Source: Ichthyophis bannanicus
Taxonomy: Eukaryota; Chordata; Amphibia; Gymnophiona; Ichthyophiidae
Length of the DNA stretch: 64,000 bases
Assembly (NCBI GenBank): GCA_033557465.1
Contig: CM066037.1
Location: forward strand, 205,591,156 to 205,655,155
Reading direction: 5' to 3'
Shown: piece by piece, positions 53,577 through 63,137 of the stretch
How the letters are laid out: every line of letters starts with the position of its first letter
How positions within the stretch are numbered: the stretch's first letter is position 1
Made by a program: the position numbers and the translations under genes
Notes under the pieces: generated by a model
The model's database searches: none
Told to the model about the DNA's origin: nothing
The model's input: only the letters and a program-made list of their open reading frames with translations

Positions 53577-54008
53577 GTCTGTTTCCATGAATACCATACA
53601 AAAAGTGCTGTGGTGGAGGCTGCTAGGCACATTCAGCACTTCAAGTGGAATAATCATCCAGTGGAATTGTATGCGGATTTATCTTCCATTACCATGAGAA
53701 AGAGGAGGGAGATGGCCATGATTACTAAGAAGCTGCAGGAGAAAGAGGTTCGGTATAAGTGGTTGTTCCCGTTTGGACTACAATTCAGCATTGAGGGTCA
53801 CACCTCGTATGTGAAAATGGCGGCGGAGGCGATAAAGGTGATGGCGGCAGCTGGATGGATGGACATACCGGAGGCTCAACCTCCCAAAATTTCAAAGGGT
53901 CCCCGACGGCCGGTGGGGGAAAGCGAATGGAGAAGAGCGCAACGGGGAGATCGCCGTCTGCGGCGGCAGAAACCTGCGGAAGGCAGGGGAGCAGATGGGG
54001 ACGGCTGA
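53577..54008 (+). pseudogene. L1-3 ORF1 C-terminal part
   Basis: Only the C-terminal domain is present (AARHIQHFKWNNHPVELYAD, then VRYKWLFPFGLQF), matching L1-1 ORF1 5625-6014. The coiled coil and RRM were lost by 5' truncation. The stop at 54006-54008 lies 448 nt before the ORF2 start. Confidence 0.83.
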
Positions 54009-54456
54009 AGGACTGGCTGCTGCGACATTGTGGTCTAATTTCTCAGGTTGACGGTAGTTGTTGTACAGGGTGGTGCTTGTATTAAGAATGGGTACTTGTA
54101 TTAAGAATGGGTAAGAAAAAAAAAAAGAAATAAAATACAATAAGCTAAAAAATAAAACAAAAATAATAACAAAAAAAAAAAAAGGAACACAAGGAATAAT
54201 AGTCTATTGAGAGTATGCTGAATATTTCTATGTATATAAGTATGTTGGTTTTGGTAAAGGGAAAGAGTAAGGGGAAAGGTATATTGCTTCCAGATATGGT
54301 GGTTTCATGCCTCAGAGGAGTGGTGTGGAGGGGGAGATGGGGGAGAGGGGGGAGGGAGGAGGGGGGGGAAGGGAAGGGAAGGGGGAGGAGGGAGGGGGGA
54401 AGGTGGAAGGGCCAGCTATTTTGCATGTGGGGTAGGGGAGTGCAGAACTATTTTCA
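54009..54456 (+). other. L1-3 inter-ORF spacer with A-rich and G-rich blocks
   Basis: An A-rich block at 54108-54195 is followed by a G-rich block at about 54330-54410 with many GGGG runs. The same kind of spacer separates ORF1 and ORF2 in L1-1. Confidence 0.7.
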
Positions 54457-57400
54457 ATGGAGAGACTTAGGCTAATGACACTGAATGTGCGGGGTTTGAA
54501 TTCCCCGATAAAGCGGCAGCGCCTATTTAAAGAGACTACTCGGCTTAATGGGGATATTATATTTATACAGGAAACACACCTGAAAAAATGTGATGAATGG
54601 AGGGTGTCCCACAGAAGGTATCCTTGGAGGTGGTTCGCCTCGAACAGGGTGGAAAAGAAAAAGGGTGGGGTGGGTATCTTGGTAAGTGGGAAAAAGGGTG
54701 GGGTGGGTATCTTGGTAAGTCCCTTGTGTGGAAGGGGTGGTACAGCAAGATAAAGAAGGGAGATATATTATGGTTAAATTGAAGATCCAAGAACAAATGT
54801 ATACTTTGGTTAATATTTACGGTCCGAATGTGGAGCAAGGGGCGTTTTATGAACACTTGAATGGGGTGGTGACACAATTTGCGGAGGGCCCTATTATTAT
54901 GGGGGGGGGGATTTTAATCTCACCAGCAACCCCTGTCTGGACAATTCGGCCGGGAGGGGGGTGGGGGGGCCAAAAGTAGACGGATGATGAAGTTCATGGG
55001 TAAAAATTTGGGATTGGTGGATGTGTGGAGAGAAGTGAGAGGGCGGGAGAAAGGCTTTGCATTTTATTCGCCTGTGCATCAGTCTTTTTCGAGGATTGAT
55101 ATGTTATGGGTGTCCCAGTCTTTAATAGGGGGAGTGAAAGAGTGTGAGGTGGGTGAGAGAATATGGACGGATCATGCTCCGGTATGGATGGCCCTAACCT
55201 TGGGCACGGGAGGGAAGGGAAAGGGGGGATGGACCCTCAATGAAGCTTTACTGGATAATCCTGAGACCGTACAGGTACTTAAATCAAAAATTGCCCAATA
55301 CCTGGAGATGAATGATAGGGCGGACTGTAGGATAGCTACCCTATGGGAGTGCTTGAAAGTAGTGATTCGCGGAGATTTGATTTCCATCGGCACGTTTTTG
55401 AAGAAATCTAAAGAGAGTCAGAAAGCAGGTTTGCGAGATAAACTTAAGGAGCTGGAAGGGCTTCTCCTACGGGACGGGCGCGATCCCGCCTGTCTGAAGG
55501 AGTTGCTGAAAGTGAAGGGGGAAATAAACTAATTAGAACTCGCTGAGATTAAACATGCGCAGGACATGCTCAAACAGCAATATTTTGAGTTTGGTAATAA
55601 ACCCAGTCGGTTGTTAGCACATCGCTTAAGGCAACATCGGGCGAAGAATTATATCACCAAAATAAGGGATGCTCAGGGGAATGTCTTGCGGAAAAGGGGG
55701 GCTATTCAACAGCGCTTCGTGGAGTTTTATAAACAATTGTATGCCAATGAGGCCCCCGGGGGTGGAGATGGGATGCACCAGTATTTACAGATGAATCTTC
55801 AAAGGCTGGCAGGTGGGGAGACTGAACAATTATCCCGGCCTATAGAGGAACAGGAAGTGGTGGAGGTGATTAAAGAGCTCACCTTGCACAAAGCGCCAGG
55901 GATCGATGGTTATACCAATAAATTCTATAAGGTATTCCGAGAGGAAGTGAAGGGACCCCTGGCTTGGCTATTTAATTCTTTTAAGGAGGGGGGGGGGAGC
56001 TTCCCGGCACCATGAGGACTGCGGGGATTACCATCTTGTTGAAGGAGGGGAAAGATCCTACTGTGTGTGGTTCTTATCGACCCATTTCTCTATTGGGTAC
56101 AGATTTTAAAATATTTACTAAAATTCTGGCCAACCGGTTACTGCCGTACATGCCCAGGCTGGTGCATGAAAACCAGTCGGGGTTTGTTCCTGGGCGCCAA
56201 ACGAGGGACAACCTCCGTAAAGTGTTAAATGCAATGTGGAAGGGGGGAAGGGGAGAAGAACAACTAATCCTTTTAGCCATTGATGCTGAAAAAGCATTTG
56301 ATCGGGTGTCCTGGCCTTTTTGTTTAAAGTGTTAGAACGAATGGGACTGGGGGGAGACTATCTGAAATGGATTAAAGCTATTTATGCGCAACCGATGGCG
56401 CAAGTTAAGGTTAATGGGGAGTATACCCGACCCTTTGCCCTGCATAGAGGGACCAGACAAGGATGTCCACTCTCCCCGTTGCTCTTTGTGCTCTCTATGG
56501 AGCCTCTCGCCCAGCGGGTGCGAGAGAGTGTGGCCGTTCAGGGCTTAAAGTGGAAGAAGTTAGAAAGTAAGATATCGCTTTTTGCCGATGATTTATTATT
56601 TATGTTAACTAAGCCCAGAGAGTCCCTGGCAGCGCTTTATAAATTACTGGAGGAGTTTGGTTCCTATTCAGGTTTCAAAATTAATGCAACTAAGTCTGAG
56701 ATCTTAAATATTTCTGCAGGAGTGGACACGCAAACACAGATAAAAGAGGCTTTCCCGTTTAGGTGGGCTAAACATAATGTCCGCTATCTGGGTATTTACT
56801 TAACAGCTAGGGAAGGGGATCTCTTCCAGGAAAATTATGTGCGGCTGGAGAAGGCGGTCAGGAAAGAGATGGAAGAGTGGCAGGGGAAGGCGTTATCTTG
56901 GATGGGGAGGATTTCGGCTGCAAAAATGGTGATTCTGCCTAAATGGCTGTATCTTTTCTCTAATCTCCCTATAAGGGTGCCCCGGGCATATTTAGAGAAA
57001 ATACAGCGATGTATGATGTGGTTTATAGCAGGGGGAAAGAATAATAGGGTGGCGGGGAGGATATTGATGAAGGCGAAAGAACATGGGGGGTATGGCTGTC
57101 CCGAATTTAGTGCAGTACTGGGAGGCTGCACAACTGTCTGCGGTGCTGGACTGGGGGGCGGAGGAGAAAAAGGAGTGGGTGCAGATGGAGTCCGAGGAGA
57201 TGGTGGCGGGGGAATTAGGGACGTATGTGTGGTTGCCTGCATCCCTGCCCATAGGGTACCACGGTGGGAATCCCTATGTGCACGGTACCTTGCAAGTGTG
57301 GCGTAGGTGGCAACGGATCTGGTTCGGGGTGACAGGTATATCTCGATTAGTGCCAATTCGGAGGAATCCCGAGTTCTCTCCGGCCATGGGGAGGACGGTG

Positions 57401-57558
57401 TTTGATAAATGGGAAAGTCATGGGCTGTGGAGGGTGGGTCAGGTGGTAGCGGGTAATAAAGTTAAGGATTTTGAGGATCTTAAGGAGCTTTACCGGTTAG
57501 ATGATTCGGATCGGTATGGCTATCTGCAGCTCCGCCATTATATACAACAGCGGATTAT
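54457..57558 (+). pseudogene. L1-3 ORF2 endonuclease-RT, broken
   Basis: MERLRLMTLNVRGLNSPIKR opens the endonuclease, with QETHL, an in-frame 33-bp duplication (KKGGVGILVSG twice), LVNIYGPNVEQG and SRIDMLWVSQ ... WTDHAPVWM. Frameshifts lie after 54720, at a poly-G run near 54901-54910 and near 54960. A stop lies at 55530-55532. RT: HKAPGIDGYTNKFYK, SYRPISLLG, SGFVPGRQTRDNLRK, DAEKAFDRVSW, then QGCPLSPLLF and FADDLLFMLT. Shifts lie near 55990, 56320 and 57090. It is interrupted by DIRS-D after YIQQRI. Confidence 0.85.
54658..54720. repeat. 33-bp tandem duplication in L1-3 endonuclease
   Basis: The unit starting AAAAAGGGTGGGGTGGGTAT occurs twice with a period of 33 nt, adding 11 residues in frame (KKGGVGILVSG). 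Confidence 0.85.
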
Positions 57559-57716
57559 CTCCAGGAACAAGCAGGAATAAGTCCTCACTTATGGGTACGT
57601 CGGTACCGACGGAGCCTGCGCGGGAAAGCTTCCCAGCTTCCCAGAAGGAAGCTTTTGGGGCCTCCCACTGCACATGCGCGCTGCCTTCCCGCCTTCCTGA
57701 CCAGCTCTCCTCAGTT
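57559..57716 (+). repeat. DIRS-D left ITR
   Basis: Inverted match to 62950-63106 with very few differences. It has the perfect palindrome CGTCGGTACCGACG at 57598-57611. Confidence 0.9.
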
Positions 57717-57927
57717 TCTCTTTTTCCGCGGAGCCAGCAGGTCGTGTTCCTGTCACCGCTGAAGAAATTATTGTTTTAGTTTGTTTCTTTAGACCGCGTA
57801 CCTGCCTTCCCCATACCGAAACCGGTACCGCCGGTCTCTCTTTTCTTTTCTTTAAAAAAAAAAAAATCTTTATCTTTGCACAACTTGGTGACTTCGGTTA
57901 GGCCTCAGGCCTACACAAATTCTCCTC

Positions 57928-59715
57928 ATGGAGAAACCAGCCCCTGGTTTTAAGAAGTGTACCAAGTGTAGTGCTGTTATTTCTGTCACAGACACCCATG
58001 AATGGTGTCTTAAATGTTTGGGACCTGACCACTCCATTCCGGACTGCCCATCCTGCTCCCAGATGTCTAAACGTGGTTTGCAGAACCGGGCCAACAAATT
58101 CCATGTGCTGTTTGCTTCAGATAATCCAGCATCACAGTCATCCAGGTCTTCCTCTCCGGATGGATCTCAGGTAACCAAACCTTCTTCGGGCAGGTCCTCA
58201 AAGAGCAAATCTCCTTCAAAGCATCGAGAGGCTCTCACTTTTGAATCTGAGGATCCTGCCTCAGCCAAACAACCCCGGCGGGAAGCTCTGGCTTCCAAAG
58301 CACCATCTATGGGGTTACAGGTTGACATCGATGGCACGGCCTCGACTGATCACCTGTTAGACTGCTCTGGGGTACCGGCCCATACCGGTACCGACATCCA
58401 GGCAGCAGTGGCGTCTATGAGCAATACTGTTCAGACCATGCAGCAGGCCATGCTGGCTTGCGGTACCGGGTCCGGTTCCGGTATCGTCTCCCATACCGGA
58501 ACCGAGACCATCGACTTCCAAACGCAGATCGGTTCCGCATGCCGGATCCGGGTTTTCACCCGATACCGATCCCATACCCGGTACGCCCGATGTCGATACC
58601 GATCGGTATGCGTATCGTGCGTTGGAAGCAAATAGAGAATACTCTGATTCTTCTGAGGATTTTGACTCCTCTGAGGACTCTGATGAGCTGTCTCTAGTTC
58701 TTCATGAAGACCCTTCTTCCCCAAAGAGGAGAATGTCTCCACCAGAGGATTTGTCCTTTCAAGACTTCATTATAGAGCTAGCTAAAGGACTTTCTATTAC
58801 CACATCCTCTGAAAAAGAACCTAGGTCAAAGAAATTGGATATTTTAGGATACCATAAAGTTCCTAAAGAGGCAGTCACCTGCCTATCCATGAAATCCTTC
58901 AAGAACATTTGATGGACTTATGGGAGGCTCCTCTAACATTGTCTCCTTACTCTCGTAGGTTGGACACCATGTACCGGGTCCCTCCTTCTCCTGGGTTTCA
59001 AAAGACTCAGCTGCCTCACCATTCCATTGTGGTGAAGTCTGCGCTGAAAAAGATTAAGAGCACCAAAAGGCACTCTTCTACCCCTCCAGGGCGAGAATGT
59101 AAGACCCTAGACTCTTTTGGCAGGAAAATTTTCCAGGCTAGTATGCTTATAGCCAGGATTAATTCTTACAGTCTGTATATGGGCATGTTTCTCAGGGAAC
59201 TTGCCCTAAAGGTACGGCATTTTGCCTCCTTTATCCCCGAGGATAGAAAGGAGGAGTTCATTTCGCTGGTGAAACAGCTTCTAGATGTTTCTAAGTTCTC
59301 CAACAGAGCAGCCTTTGATTCCTTTGAAGGTGCCGGTAGAGCTTCGGGCATTGCCATCGCAGCCCGACGACTTGCTTGGCTCCAGGCCTCTGACCTAGAA
59401 CCCTGGGTCCTGGATGCCTTACGGAATCTGCCCTGTACAGGTGAGAACTTATTTGGTAAGGACTGGCAAATTAAAGCCACTCAAATGGACGCAGAAAATG
59501 CTACATTAGATAGACTTTCTAAGTCTACCTCTACTCCTGCCAAGAAAAAGTCTTTCAAGAGGCCTTACTACAAGAAGGCCAGATTTTCCACAAATACTGG
59601 CCAACAATCTTCTCAGCCTCGCTTTGCTGCTAAACGTCAGCAACCTAAACAGGCAAGGTCAAAGCCTGCAGCTTCTGCCACTCCTCAGCAGGCTCAGCCC
59701 CCTCAGGGGTTTTGA
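57928..59715 (+). pseudogene. DIRS-D gag-like ORF1, two frameshifts
   Basis: MEKPAPGFKKCTKCSAV opens the cysteine cluster (CTKC ... CLKCLGPDH ... CPSC). A Ser-rich linker and HREALTFESEDPAS follow. A frameshift lies within the GGTACCG-rich part (about 58450-58600), after which DSSEDSDEL, SSPKRRMSPPEDLSFQDF continue. A second lies near 58870, after which WEAPLTLSPYSRRLDTMYR, PHHSIVVKSALKKIK, LEPWVLDALRNLPC and a basic, Gln-rich C terminus are open to 59715. The length of about 596 codons matches type B. Only two indels separate it from an open frame. The 3' end overlaps pol by about 92 nt. Confidence 0.87.
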
Positions 59716-61639
59716 CTTGCCCCTAGAGAACTTAACATTTCTGGCTCTAGAACAACCAGAGCCCCTCACCATTCCCGGAAGGTTAGCTCACTTTGCTCCC
59801 AGATGGGGGCAAATTACATCAGAGCACTGGACCCTCTCTATCATCAGAGAGGGCTACAAACTTCATTTTTCCAACCTTCCTCCATATACCATGGTGAGGC
59901 ACTTCAATTCTCCCCCATCTCTCCTGGGCCTGTTGGATCAGGAAGTCTCTTCTCTCCTTGCCCAAGGGGCAATAGAAGAGGTTCCTCTTCTTCAACAAGG
60001 GACAGGATTCTACTCCCCTTATTTTCTCATAACAAAGAAGACAGGGGGATTCAGACCTATCCTAGATCTGAGAGAATTGAACAAATTTCTATACAAGGAG
60101 AAATTCAAAATGCTTTCTCTAGGCATTCTCCTTCCATACCTTCAGAGTCAGGATTGGCTTTGTTCTCTAGATCTCAAGGATGCGTACACACATATACTCA
60201 TCCACCCATCCCACAGAAAATATCTAAGATTTCTGTTTCAGGGAAAACATTTCCAGTACAGAGTACTTCCCTTCGGTCTAGCCTCTGCTCCAAGAGTGTT
60301 CACCAAATGCATGGCAGTGGTTGCCGCATTTCTAAGAGGTCTGGGAATTTTTGTATTCCCATATCTGGACGACTGGCTCATCCGAGCTCCATCTCAGTCA
60401 GAGGCCCAGATTTCCCTGGACCGCACAAGGCACATTCTGCAGTATCTGGGACTGGTGATAAACCTTCCCAAGTCTCAACTTACCCCTACTCAGTCTCTGG
60501 AATTCATAGGGGCCCAGTTGGACACCACCACTGCAAGGGCCTACCTACCTCAAGTCCGGGGCCAACGTCTGGTGTGCTTGGCCTCCCAAGCTCAGTCCAG
60601 CAGTCACTTGACAGCCAGAGAAATGCTGCGACTTCTGGGCCACATGGCCTCCACGGTACACGTGGTGCCCTACGCTCGTCTTCATATGAGAGCAGCTCAA
60701 TGTACCTTGGCCACCCAGTGGACTCAGGCATCAGGAGCGCTCTCCGACCAAATACTCACCTCAAAGCGTCTGTTTTGGTCCCTCCAATGGTGGATGTCCA
60801 CCAAGAATCTGTTGTTGGGGGCCCCCTTCCAACCTTTGTTGCCCCAAACAATCCTCACAACAGATGCCTCCCAAACAGGGTGGGGAGCCCATCTTCAACA
60901 CCTCTCCACTCAGGGTGCTTGGTCTCCACAAGAGACCACCCTTCACATCAACCTCCTGGAACTGCGAGCAATCTACTTTGCCCTCAAAGTCTTCCATACC
61001 CTCCTAATCAACCTGACCGTCCTAGTCCATACAGACAATCAGGTGGCCATGTTCTACATAAACAAACAAGGAGGGACAGGCTCTCTGTTGCTTTGCAGCG
61101 AAGCTCTCAGATTATGGGCCTTCGCCAGAGAGCATCAAATTCATCTTCTGGCAGTGTATCTTCCAGGGGTTCAAAACTCTTGGGCAGACAGACTCAGTCG
61201 AGTTCTGCTTCCACACGAATGGTCCCTACATATGGACCAGATAAACAGAATCTTTCAGGAATGGGGAACCCCGGACATAGACCTCTTTGCAAGTCCGTGG
61301 AATGCCAAACTTCCCCGGTTCTGTTCCAGGACTCCGTGTCAGAGAGCTCAGGCCAACGACGCCTTTCTCCTACATTGGGGTCAGGAATTCCTATATGCCT
61401 TTCCACCCATTCCTTTGATTCCCAAGACGCTGTTCAAACTACAGAGGGATCACGGATCGATGATCCTCATAGCTCCACGCTGGCCACGCCAAGTGTGGTT
61501 CCCTCTACTTCTGCATCTCTCCCAGGGACCCTCCCTGGACCTGGGAGCTGCGCCAGACCTTCTCTCTCAGGAGGAAGGGACTTTGTGGCACCCAAACCCC
61601 AAGTCCCTACACCTCAGAGCTTGGTTACTGAAGGCCTAA
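59624..61639 (+). CDS. DIRS-D reverse transcriptase-RNase H (pol)
   Basis: 671 open codons in the +1 frame relative to the end of gag, overlapping it by 92 nt; no convincing ATG, so frameshifting or re-initiation is possible. RT: IPGRLAHFAPRW, SPYFLITKKTGG, LDLKDAYTHILIHP, RVLPFGLASAPRVF and catalytic FPYLDDW near residue 247. RNase H: TTDASQTGWGAH near 411, LELRAIYFA, HTDNQVAMFYINKQGG and DRLSRVLLPHEW. After it, DLFASPWNAKLPRF ... YAFPPIPLIPKTLF ... LIAPRWPRQVWF sits where DIRS elements may carry a Dam-like methyltransferase (unproven). Ends MAWLLKA-like (RAWLLKA) at 61639. All catalytic acids are intact. Confidence 0.9.
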   Translation: MLLNVSNLNRQGQSLQLLPLLSRLSPLRGFDLPLENLTFLALEQPEPLTIPGRLAHFAPRWGQITSEHWTLSIIREGYKLHFSNLPPYTMVRHFNSPPSLLGLLDQEVSSLLAQGAIEEVPLLQQGTGFYSPYFLITKKTGGFRPILDLRELNKFLYKEKFKMLSLGILLPYLQSQDWLCSLDLKDAYTHILIHPSHRKYLRFLFQGKHFQYRVLPFGLASAPRVFTKCMAVVAAFLRGLGIFVFPYLDDWLIRAPSQSEAQISLDRTRHILQYLGLVINLPKSQLTPTQSLEFIGAQLDTTTARAYLPQVRGQRLVCLASQAQSSSHLTAREMLRLLGHMASTVHVVPYARLHMRAAQCTLATQWTQASGALSDQILTSKRLFWSLQWWMSTKNLLLGAPFQPLLPQTILTTDASQTGWGAHLQHLSTQGAWSPQETTLHINLLELRAIYFALKVFHTLLINLTVLVHTDNQVAMFYINKQGGTGSLLLCSEALRLWAFAREHQIHLLAVYLPGVQNSWADRLSRVLLPHEWSLHMDQINRIFQEWGTPDIDLFASPWNAKLPRFCSRTPCQRAQANDAFLLHWGQEFLYAFPPIPLIPKTLFKLQRDHGSMILIAPRWPRQVWFPLLLHLSQGPSLDLGAAPDLLSQEEGTLWHPNPKSLHLRAWLLKA

Positions 61640-62676
61640 GCCTTCATGACTTCAGTCTTTCTCAACCAGTGAAAGATATCCTTCATGCCTCTAGGAAACC
61701 CTCCACGAGGCGTTCCTATGCTTTCAAATGGAAACGCTTTTCCATTTGGTGTGCTCAACAGGGTCTTGACCCTCTAGCACTTCCTTTGAATTCTCTACTA
61801 GACTATCTCCTGCATCTTTCTAATGCAGGCCTTAAGACGAATTCAGTAAGAGTCCATTTGAGTGCTATTGCAGCATCCTTAAAACCTATAAATGGACAAC
61901 CTGTCTCCTCTCATCCGCTTGTTGCAAGGTTCATGAGAGGCCTGACTCTAACTAAGCCTCCCATCCGACCTCCTCCGGTAGCATGGGACTTGAACCTAGT
62001 TCTAGGTCAGCTTATGAAGCCACCTTTTGAGCCGTTGGTTTCTACCTCCTTGAAATTTCTTTCCTGGAAGGTCCTTTTCCTTATTGCAGTCACTTCGGCT
62101 CGCCGTATCAGTGAACTACAGGCCTTAGTGGCTCATCCACCTTATACCAGGTTTCATCACGATAAGGTGGTCCTTAGGACGAATCCCCACTTTATGCCCA
62201 AAGTGGTCTCGCCTTTTCATCTTAATCAAGAGGTATATCTACCTGTCTTTTTTCCAGCTCCTCATGCATCCAGTGCAGAGAGGAACCTTCATACTTTAGA
62301 TTGTAAAAGAGCTCTTGCCTTTTACCTCAACAGGACTCAGCCACATCGAAAGTCTTCCCAGCTTTTCGTGGCTTTTGATCCTTCTCATTTGGGACTTCCA
62401 GTCTCCAAACGTATACTTTCCAATTGGATTGCTCAGTGTATTTCCTTTGCTTACCAGAGTAAAAATATTTCTCTGGAAGGCCATGTCACAGCTCACAATG
62501 TGAGAGCCATGGCCACTTCTTTGGCTCATCTTCACTCTGTATCCATAGATCAGATCTGTCGAGCCGCCACATGGGCCTCGGTTCATACCTTCACAGCCCA
62601 TTACTGTTTGGACAAGGACTCCCGCCGGGATGCCTTGTTTGGTCAGGCTGTCCTCAAACACCTGTTCCATACTTGA
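61612..62676 (+). CDS. DIRS-D tyrosine recombinase
   Basis: Integrates the circular DNA copy by site-specific-type strand exchange. Core-binding region: STRRSYAFKWKRFSIWC, AGLKTNSVRVHLSAIA. Catalytic domain: SARRISELQALVAHP (first Arg), VVLRTNPHFMPKVVSPFH, DPSHLGLPVSKR, HNVRAMA (His and second Arg) and AHYCLDKDSRRD (Tyr). Ends LFHT at 62676. The frame is -1 relative to pol and is open far upstream, from 59803, across the whole RT/RNase H. The true start is therefore unknown; 61612 marks where recombinase-like sequence begins. All four catalytic residues are present, and it has no stop. Confidence 0.9.
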   Translation, partial: PQSLVTEGLSLHDFSLSQPVKDILHASRKPSTRRSYAFKWKRFSIWCAQQGLDPLALPLNSLLDYLLHLSNAGLKTNSVRVHLSAIAASLKPINGQPVSSHPLVARFMRGLTLTKPPIRPPPVAWDLNLVLGQLMKPPFEPLVSTSLKFLSWKVLFLIAVTSARRISELQALVAHPPYTRFHHDKVVLRTNPHFMPKVVSPFHLNQEVYLPVFFPAPHASSAERNLHTLDCKRALAFYLNRTQPHRKSSQLFVAFDPSHLGLPVSKRILSNWIAQCISFAYQSKNISLEGHVTAHNVRAMATSLAHLHSVSIDQICRAATWASVHTFTAHYCLDKDSRRDALFGQAVLKHLFHT

Positions 62677-62703
62677 ACAACTCCTGCCCACCTTCCCAGG
62701 ATG

Positions 62704-62760
62704 GATGCCTGAGATCCATACGAAGATGGCGAACCCTTGGAAGGGGATCTCCCAGGCATC
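62704..62760 (+). other. Hairpin between YR stop and ICR, DIRS-D
   Basis: GATGCCTGAGATCC at 62704-62717 pairs with GGATCTCCCAGGCATC at 62745-62760, with a 2-nt bulge. Confidence 0.6.
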
Positions 62761-62776
62761 TTAGCTAGGGAGTCCC

Positions 62777-62871
62777 CATAAGTGAGGACTTATTCCTGCT
62801 TGTTCCTGGAGATAGCACAGTTACTTACCTGTAACAGGTGATCTCTGGGAACAGCAGGAATTAGTCCTCAC
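62777..62871 (-). repeat. DIRS-D internal complementary region
   Basis: Left half matches the reverse complement of the left tip (GCTTGTTCCTGGAG). Right half matches the reverse complement of the right tip (CTCTGGGAACAGCAGG). They are joined by the right-only extension. Confidence 0.9.
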
Positions 62872-62949
62872 AACCCACCCACCTCCCCTAGGAGTTGTAT
62901 CTTCTATCTATCTTCCTTTCCTCTCTCTATTGTCTCAGCTATAAACTCG

Positions 62950-63137
62950 AACTGAGGAGAGCTGGTCAGGAAGGCGGGAAGGCAGCGCGCATGTGCAGTG
63001 GGAGGCCCCAAAAGCTTCCTTCTGGGAAGCTGGGGAGCTTTCCCGCGCAGGCTCCGTCGGTGCCGACGTACCCATAAGTGAGGACTAATTCCTGCTGTTC
63101 CCAGAGATCACCTGTTACAGGTAAGTAACTGTGCTTT
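62950..63137 (-). repeat. DIRS-D right ITR
   Basis: Inverted copy of the left ITR plus the right-only tip. The tip has CACCTGTTACAGGT followed by CAG/GTAAGT, where the other copies have CAG/GTGAGT. Confidence 0.9.

Larger units (their letters stand above)
57559..63137 (+). mobile_element. DIRS-D: best-preserved DIRS (type B), inserted in L1-3
   Basis: 5.58 kb. Left ITR 57559-57716, gag 57928-59715, pol 59624-61639, YR to 62676, hairpin 62704-62760, ICR 62777-62871, right ITR 62950-63137. Pol and YR are open throughout and only gag has frameshifts. Left and right ITRs are nearly identical apart from the systematic tip differences. Host L1-3 coding resumes directly after it without duplication. 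Confidence 0.92.

Noticed and set aside
53577..54008. A host DNA-binding protein with the KWLFPFGL motif
   Set aside because: The same motif is at the C terminus of L1-1 ORF1 and is followed by the L1 spacer and ORF2.
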